Shown here piece after piece: positions 57,801 to 64,000 of a stretch of 64,000 nucleotides of DNA. The stretch is taken from NCBI GenBank assembly GCA_910591455.2, contig OU342810.1, positions 372,001 through 436,000 on the forward strand. The letters run 5' to 3'. The notes under the pieces are model-generated. The model saw nothing but the letters and a program-made list of their open reading frames with translations, made no database searches and was not told where the DNA came from. The position numbers were made by a program, and so were the translations under genes. Source of the DNA: Pholis gunnellus (lineage: Eukaryota > Chordata > Actinopteri > Perciformes > Pholidae). How positions within the stretch are numbered: the first letter of the stretch is position 1; every line of letters begins with the position of its first letter.

Positions 57801-60148
57801 CTATCTGTGCTCAGTGTGTGACTTCATGTGAAACGTTCCACTGCTGTGCAACAGGAATACAATGTTTCAGCACGTTTCATCTAAATGTGTGTCGTCTTCA
57901 TGACAGAGCATGTGAATGCAGCTCTACTGTTCATCAATATAATGCTGTAACTCAGAGGTGATGATGGTTACCCAGCGATCAAAGAATAAAGACACACTTA
58001 CGCACAATGTAGGTGTATTTTCCCTTTAACTCACGAGATGCAGGTAGCATGTTTTATACTTAATGTGAATTTAATTCATACTTTGTTGGCATCTTATTCT
58101 GAAAACCGGATGTTCCTCTGAAGAAACCGGATGTTGTCTCACGTTAAATCTTTCCGCTAACTTTCAAAGTCCTTCGCTCGCTCCCGATCTGTGCCGTTTG
58201 AATGCGTTTACCGTGAATTTCAGCGTATAGGTCACTAACATGTGAGCGTCTGCTAACTTTACCGCAGCGATGTCCAGTAGTCTCCATTCCTCCACCGCTG
58301 CCAGTGAGCAACGGACGTTCAAAATAAAAACAGCCACACTTTTGACCGTTTACCTTTCGGCATTTTCTCTGTTAAAAGGTTGATGGCTAGCTAGCTGCTG
58401 TAGCTATACAAACGGTAGCTATCGTTACCTGCTGCCAGGACGGAGTCATCAGAGTAGTGTTAAAAAAAGTATTTCAATCGGCTCAGGCACCGAAAAGAAG
58501 CACCGAAATCTGCGTTGCGTTTCGGTCCGGTAGGTATCGGTCGTATAGGTACCGGTTCCATATTGGCACCGGGTTTCGGTACCCAACCCTAGTCATGATA
58601 CCTGTATTCTGTTTGTACCAGACCCGTTTAGTTTAGGACTAGAGCAGAACTCGTTTTCCCTTTTCCCCGGGAAATGTTTTGGAAGTGTATTCCTGGGAAT
58701 AAAGACAGACTAGCCAATAAAGAATGTGACAGCACCAGTGTTACCTGTTTCCTTCTCTCCAGCTGCTCCTGTCTCTCTCTCTCCTTCATCTTGTCCAGCT
58801 CTTTGTTCTTCACCAGGATGCTGGTTCTGCTCTCGGGGGTTTTCTTTCCCAGGATCTTCGCCATGGCCTCAGCCCACCCAGCATTGGCGTTACTGCCATC
58901 CTCCTCCTCCTCATTACTCCCTCCTTCCCCAGCTCCCTCCTCATCCTCCTCCCCATCACCATCTCCGTCACTGTCTCCATCACTCGCTCCATCGTCTGAC
59001 TCTTCATCGTTGCTCCCTCCTTCAGAATCCCTCTGGTCCTCCAATTGAGGCTGCGCATCATCTCCTAAATGACACAAATACAAATGTTTTTACATTACTT
59101 ATGGTCCACCAAAAATATGAGATCAAAAATCTGTACAATATTCCTTTCTCACAAAAACCTTCAGAATTTGACTGTTCTTTTGAAGAACTAGCCAATATTC
59201 TTTCATTTGGAAACCCATTGTGGAAATGTTTGTGGATAATGTGCTTAAAAGGCCACAGGAAACTCAAAATGGTCAATCGCATAGCTTTATAGGAGCTAAT
59301 TATGTCTGCCTCTGAAGAAGGACTGGCTGCAGCAGATACAGGGGGAATATTGTTAAATCAAGATGTATTTTGACCAAACCAGAGTTTATTGTTGGAGCAG
59401 TGGAAAGACTAACCAAGTGTACTTCTTTGTGTCAGCTTCTTAAATGGTGTCTTGTGATCTATGCTGCGGTGAATAGAGGCTATGCAAGGCAACTTCCTTA
59501 GATTTAATTTCTATTTGCTCCAAGTCAGATGACAGAATAACCCGAGGATATAACAATCCATCTGCAACACAGTAACTTAACAGAAGACACACATTACTAC
59601 AGTCAGATATTATAAATCTATTGGTTACACACTCAGGGATTTATTACCAGCTGTCCTTCCTGCATTTGGCAGTTTAAACTGTCACAGTCAATGAAGTGTT
59701 TCACTTTTAATATGATAGTTCTCGGTCAGTCCAGCAGCACTGGGGATGAGTTTCTTCAGTGGACTACATTTACCATGAGCCCTGATTGAACATCAACATA
59801 AAAGGTGGCGAGTTTTCCCTTGAACGTTACCTTTCTTCCTCCCGTTACAGGTTAGTGGTCCCTACAGTGCTGCACTTTCTAGAGGATTCAGAAGATCGTC
59901 GAGCTCTCCAGCTTTAGTAAAAGCTAGGTAACGTTAGCTGACTACAGAGCTAGTGCTAAGCTAGCTACGGAGCATATTAACGTCTGCCACCGAATAAAGT
60001 AACATCAGCTAAATAGACAGCGTATGTCTGTGAGATTAGGAATAGGTGGCCCACACCGTTTTCGTGTTTTACAGAGGCAATAATAGTGAACAGAGTATAA
60101 AAACTCACCAGAAGACTGCACATGTGTTTTCATCAGCGCTGCCATCAT
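54713..60148 (-). CDS. rrp15: rrp15, ribosomal RNA processing protein 15 (five coding exons)
   Basis: Coding exons: 60148-60109, 59064-58745, 55560-55463, 55391-55202 and 54844-54713, with GT-AG junctions and phases 1, 0, 2, 0. They sum to 780 nt, a 259-residue protein; human RRP15 is a little longer. The family acts in the nucleolus in large-subunit rRNA processing and 60S assembly. Visible parts: a very acidic Asp/Glu/Ser/Gly tract (about 23-70), the conserved GWAEAMAKILGKKTPE (76-91), a charged helix (100-125), the core GVVQLFNAVRKHQK with SVSKKDFIDVLRR (154-205) and the C-terminal DDFMMGATMKDWDKDSD. The neighbour downstream is tgfb2, as in other vertebrates. Confidence 0.96.
54847..54882. 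repeat. CA/GT microsatellite at the rrp15 exon 5 acceptor
   Basis: On the minus strand (GT)n runs directly into TAG, then exon 5. The usual pyrimidine tract is replaced by the repeat. Confidence 0.92.
55202..55391 (-). CDS. rrp15: rrp15 coding exon 4
   Basis: 190 nt after TGTTCAG and before GTAAGT. Encodes RGVVQLFNAVRKHQK through SSRTEDTT. The intron before it is only 71 bp. Confidence 0.95.
55463..55560 (-). CDS. rrp15: rrp15 coding exon 3
   Basis: 98 nt after CATCAG and before GTGACT. Encodes VDKKRAWEMMCREKADVV and ERALQRVAT, matching the RRP15 core. Confidence 0.94.
56029..56535. mobile_element. MITE with about 55-bp inverted ends, in rrp15 intron 2
   Basis: ATGGCTGAAATACACCAAAT at the left and its near-complement at the right continue inward for about 55 bp, through GACGGATCCCATTC. 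No coding sequence. Class not determined; no clear target duplication. Confidence 0.75.
57456..58591. mobile_element. Non-autonomous hAT element in rrp15 intron 2
   Basis: Ends TAGGGATGGGTATCG and GGTACCCAACCCTA are inverted and flanked by a perfect 8-bp duplication GTCATGAT (57448-57455 and 58592-58599). 1136 bp, no transposase. Near the left a second hAT-style end (TAGTGCTGGGCAACGATTAC at 57571) suggests a nested or chimeric structure. Confidence 0.92.
58745..59064 (-). CDS. rrp15: rrp15 coding exon 2
   Basis: Preceded by TCATTTAG and followed by GTAACA. Encodes residues 14-120, including the acidic tract and GWAEAMAKILGKK. Confidence 0.95.
60109..60148 (-). CDS. rrp15: rrp15 coding exon 1
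   Basis: Encodes 13 residues starting MMAALMKTHV and one base of Gly14, ending at a GTGAGT donor (60108-60103). Two adjacent ATGs are possible starts; I chose the upstream one at 60148. Confidence 0.88.
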
Positions 60149-60200
60149 TGAGTTACACTGAAACGTGTCCGTAGAGTCCAGCTACATCACGTTCCGTCAT

Positions 60201-60258
60201 TACTTCTTCGCTTTTATGGCGTTAAGGCGCATTACCGCCACCTAGTGTGTTGGAGTGT
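60201..60258 (-). mobile_element. LINE 3' end fragment at the rrp15 promoter
   Basis: Minus-strand CACTAGGTGGCGGTAATGCG, then CGCCATAAAAGCGAAGAAG, like the segment at 94-184. It lies 53 bp upstream of the rrp15 start codon, in the same orientation as the gene. Confidence 0.75.
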
Positions 60259-60259
60259 A

Positions 60260-60800
60260 ATCCCAATGGCCCTGCTTTGAACCCTCAGGGAATGGAAGAT
60301 GATTGAGTGTGAGAGACCTGAAATGGTGCGAATACTCCCAAACACAACCTCCACACTCACGGACTTTGAGGAACACACGGTTTAGTTCTATACCACTGTC
60401 AAATCATCTCTCTCACTGACATGTTGAGCCCTTTCTGCTCGTCAGCATTAGATGCAGACTTTGCCTAAAGGAACCAACTTAAACACGGGGTCACCAGTGG
60501 AAGCATGGAGACGTAACAAAAAGGTAATCAAAGAAGACGGCTCACGTGTGTTCAGCCTGGCGTATTCAATTTACTCAGAGACATTAATGATTAAAGATGG
60601 AACATAAAAACACATGAAATCAGAGGATATTTATTTATTCATTCATCAAATATTTGATTTTGTCATTGAAGCTGTTTTGACAAAAACGAGTAAATAGATT
60701 ACATAAAATGACCTCATCTTGTGAGGAAAGAGTCTGGAAGAAGTTCAAATCAGGGAGTACAAAGTATAAAGTAAATATCCACAATTATACATTGTGGCAG
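60260..60800 (-). repeat. Dispersed repeat family A, copy 2
   Basis: Reverse-orientation copy of the repeat at 17310-17940 (CAAATATTTGATTTTGTCAT on this strand), with some rearranged blocks near 60260-60330. Confidence 0.7.
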
Positions 60801-60820
60801 AGGTCGCTAAGGTAGAAAGG

Positions 60821-60978
60821 ACATCTCATGTCTCTTAAAACATATTTCCTCGTTTCCTCTCTCCTCGCATGGTTTCCTTGCGTCTCTCCATGCATCCCTG
60901 GTGGGAGGGACTAAGATGCAAGGAAAGGAGCCAAGTGAGGGAAACGGGGATGCAATTAAGAGACTTGGGATGTACCCC
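60821..60978. mobile_element. Short hairpin MITE, copy 1
   Basis: About 158 bp, partly self-complementary: CATGTCTCTTAAAACATATT at the left pairs loosely with TTAAGAGACTTGGGATG at the right. A direct copy starts at 61627. Confidence 0.72.
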
Positions 60979-61626
60979 CGGTCATTTCAACGCTCCTCGC
61001 TTGAACCGGAAGTTGTCCCACCTCTTCCATATTCACGGCTGTCCCAAAGCTCTTATTTATGGGTTGAGCGAGGAGGGAGGAGCCATGAGCGAGTCAATGG
61101 AGTTTCATACCAGAGTGAAGACAGATCAGATTAAACTCAAGTTTTATATTTGATTAGTTTTCTGGTTCACAATCTGGTTTAAATATATGTTCATAAACTG
61201 AACAACAAAAGGACCACAAACAACTTTCTTCATTTATTAGAAAGATTTGTCTTTTCATGATCTGACATTTCCCTCAATAACTTTTATTATGAAAGCAATT
61301 AAAGTCAGAGAGCTTTTTATATCATTTATCATCATTTCATTCAGTCCCGTGAGGCTGATCATTCCTGAGTGTCTGATGAGTTTTAGCATTTAAATTTAAC
61401 CTGAAACATGGAGCCTAATAAATGAATTCCAGTATTCAAGAGAAACCATAATCATATTCTTGGTTATTTAATAATGACATCACAATCAGAATTTCAAAAC
61501 GTACACACGGTGTCTTTATTAGTTATTAGTATTATTAGTCACTATTATTAAGTACAATCATCATGTGGGCGGACAGAAATTTCTCAAAAGTCTCTCCTGC
61601 TGTTAAAACCGACTGACAGCTGATGA

Positions 61627-61790
61627 GGAAAGGACACCTCATGTCTCTTAAAACATATTTCCTCGTTTCCTCTCTCCTTGCATGGTTTCCTTGTGTCTCT
61701 CCATGCATCCCTGGTGGGAGGGACTAAGATGCAAGGAAAGGACGCAAGTGAGGGAAACGGGGATGCAATTAAGAGACTTGGGATGTACCC
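61627..61790. mobile_element. Short hairpin MITE, copy 2
   Basis: Near-identical direct copy of 60821-60978. The two enclose about 650 bp of unrelated sequence (60979-61626), where I see no gene. Confidence 0.72.
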
Positions 61791-61799
61791 AATGTGTGT

Positions 61800-63030
61800 A
61801 TCTCTGGGTCACACCCGTTATCTTTTTGATTCTTTACAGTTGATTTTGTTTGGAAGCTCTCTGGTGTTTCAGAGAATAATGCAGCACACAGCACATCGAG
61901 TATAAACGCCTCCGTTCATGCTCGGAGCGCTCGCTACGGCACCAAGTGTGAGTATGAACAAAGCTTTAGTGCTCCTTTTAGTTGTCCTCACTTCTCGCTG
62001 TGGTGTCTCAGCTCGCTGCCACTTCTTAATGAAGTTCTGATTGTTCCTTTTGCATCAGATTTCCTGAGGGAGATGTCCATGATCTCCTCATGTGCAGAGC
62101 CTGTTTTGCTAATAACCCCTCTCATCCACACTACCATGTTTCCATTTTAATATGCATAGCGTTAGCTACGTTTACACTGAGCGTCCACACTATTCTGGAG
62201 TTTTAGAGCATCGAAAATGAAGAAGTTTAGAACACTACCGACAGCCGGGGTAAGGGTTAGGTTTGTAGTGTGCAAAGGTCAAACCGCATAAGTTTAAAAA
62301 TTACGTAGACACCCGCGTTCTCTTCTTGATCGGTTTGTAGCAGTCACGACATTTCCTTCCCTGATTCGTCAGCCTTGATCATCGATCGACTACCAGTGGT
62401 GAATTCAACATGGATGACAGATTACATGCGTATCTGACCTCGTTTTATACTAGCAGCTGTTGTGCAGTTAGATTCTGCATTTTATATTTCTACTTCTGCC
62501 GACATGCGGAGGAAGCAGCTGTTATTGGAGCGGTAGTCTGAAGTCTTAGTTTGCGGCTTTGAGATGGGCGATTGACAGAACGGAGGACTTTCCTTTCTTA
62601 TTAATGCTTACTTTGTTCTGCACAACAATTGTGAAGTCCACACAGAATGCTCTCCAGTAGGACAGGGACTTCAGCCACCAGCAGAGCTACGAGTGAGAGA
62701 CGGGTGTTGGCCTCATTTATTAACCCATAAGCTAGTCAACTTTGATTTAAGTGTTCATTTTAAAGTCAATTTGATGTGAGAGAGAGATCAAGGCCTACAG
62801 CCTTGTACTAAGTTGAAAAAAAGAAATCTGTCTGTTGTAGTACATAGAGGAAGATTATAGAGGAAGATCTTAAGCATCAATCACAACCTTTAATAAAAAA
62901 TAATATAAGCAACCAATCACCCACATATCCAGTGTTCGCTTGATAGGTTTTATTTCATTTTAGGCTGAACTGATGATGTGACAGTGATCTGGTGTCTCCC
63001 TGCAATGGTTCAATAAAGGGAATTTGAAAA
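61800..63030. other. No recognised gene
   Basis: About 1.2 kb without supported features. Confidence 0.45.
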
Positions 63031-63034
63031 CCAA

Positions 63035-64000
63035 AACGCTCCTCCTCTCCCCTCCCTCCTCTCAGCTCCTCCTCTCAGCTCCTCCTCTCACCTCCCTCCT
63101 CTCCCCTCCCTCCTCTCAGCTCCTCCTCTCAGCTCCTCCTCTCCCTCCTCTCAGCTCCCTCCTCTCACCTCCCTTCTCTCAGCTCCTCCTCTCAGCTCCC
63201 TCCTCTCCTCCTCTCCCCTCCCTCCTCTCAGCTCCCTCCTCTCCCCTCCCTCCTCTCAGCTCCCTCCTCTCACCTCCCTTCTCTCAGCTCCTCCTCTCAG
63301 CTCCCTCCTCTCCTCCTCTCACCTCCCTCCTCTCAGCTCCTCTCAGCTCCTCCTCTCACCTCCCTCCTCTCCCCTCCCTCCTCTCAGCTCCTCCTCTCAG
63401 CTCCTCCTCTCCCTCCTCTCAGCTCCCTCCTCTCACCTCCCTTCTCTCAGCTCCTCCTCTCAGCTCCCTCCTCTCCTCCTCTCCCCTCCCTCCTCTCAGC
63501 TCCCTCCTCCCCTCCCTCCTCTCAGCTCCCTCCTCTCACCTCCCTTCTCTCAGCTCCTCCTCTCAGCTCCCTCCTCTCCTCCTCTCCCCTCCCTCCTCTC
63601 AGCTCCCTCCTCTCCCCTCCCTCCTCTCAGCTCCCTCCTCTCACCTCCCTTCTCTCAGCTCCTCCTCTCAGCTCCCTCCTCTCCTCCTCTCACCTCCCTC
63701 CTCTCAGCTCCTCTCAGCTCCTCCTCTCAGCTCCCTCCTCTCCCCTCCCTCCTCTCAGCTCCCTCCTCCCCTCCCTCCTCTCAGCTCCCTCCTCTCACCT
63801 CCCTTCTCTCAGCTCCTCCTCTCAGCTCCCCCCTCTCCTCCTCTCCCCTCCCTCCTCTCAGCTCCCTCCTCTCCCCTCCCTCCTCTCCCCTCCCTCCTCT
63901 CAGCTCCCTCCTCTCCCCTCCCTCCTCTCAGCTCCCTCCTCTCCCCTCCCTCCTCTCAGCTCCCTCCTCTCACCTCCCTTCTCTCAGCTCCTCCTCTCAG
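63035..64000. repeat. Pyrimidine-rich satellite, CTCCTCTCAGCTCC-type units
   Basis: Almost pure C/T on this strand with rare A and G. A landmark ACCTCCCTTCTCTCAG recurs near 63167, 63271, 63435, 63538, 63642, 63797 and 63971, mostly about 104 bp apart, showing a higher-order unit. The array continues past the window end. Confidence 0.95.

Noticed and set aside
58674..59292. Plus-strand Ser/Pro-rich frames of 124-188 codons
   Set aside because: They are antisense to the acidic tract of rrp15 exon 2.

Overview
The window looks like teleost fish chromosomal DNA. It holds two recognisable vertebrate protein genes, both on the minus strand, in a dense field of transposable elements typical of ray-finned fishes: a Rex3/RTE LINE, L2-group LINEs with an UnaL2-type 3' stem-loop, a fish L1, a Ty3/Gypsy LTR element, Tc1-like elements, several hAT elements and a tRNA-derived SINE. 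I cannot name the species.

Genes. rrp15 (ribosome biogenesis, pre-60S) is complete: five coding exons run from the start codon at 60148 to the stop at 54713, with clean GT-AG junctions and a predicted 259-residue protein. About 4.6 kb downstream on the same strand is coding exon 1 of tgfb2 (50108 to 49763), carrying the signal peptide and the start of the latency-associated peptide and ending at a good splice donor. The order rrp15 then tgfb2 matches the conserved vertebrate neighbourhood. I found no further tgfb2 exon, so positions 1 to 49762 are most simply read as part of a very long tgfb2 intron 1 filled with repeats.

Layout. 1-2045: reverse-strand RNase H-bearing LINE whose coding end and 3' terminus are separated by a 960-bp pentamer array. 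4248-13061: Gypsy element with 5-bp target duplications, later hit by a hAT element in its 3' LTR and by an L2-group LINE next to its integrase. 14705-16227: large inverted-repeat (foldback) element. 16596-16964: Tc1-type MITE. 17945-22060: dispersed repeat split by a nearly full-length Rex3 with an 11-bp target duplication. 24909-25934 and 28826-29606: two Tc1 relics. 30123-30985: another LINE. 32640-36010: broken L1. 36091-36662: L2-type LINE 3' end. 37385-37945: purine-rich 12-bp minisatellite. 39180-42886: three SINE copies and a LINE relic. 43690-46065: 29-bp minisatellite. 48182-49298: hAT element carrying a piece of 18S rRNA. 51141-52127: hAT element. 52250-52880: repeat whose end is amplified into an array of CRE-like sites between the two genes. 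54713-60148: rrp15 with a hAT element and a MITE in intron 2. 60201-61790: repeats at and beyond the rrp15 promoter. 63035-64000: pyrimidine-rich satellite.

The most unusual objects are the hAT element with a captured 18S rRNA fragment, the indel-free TTAGG-like array inside a LINE 3' region, the foldback element, and transposon-derived sequence placed against the rrp15 start and between rrp15 and tgfb2.
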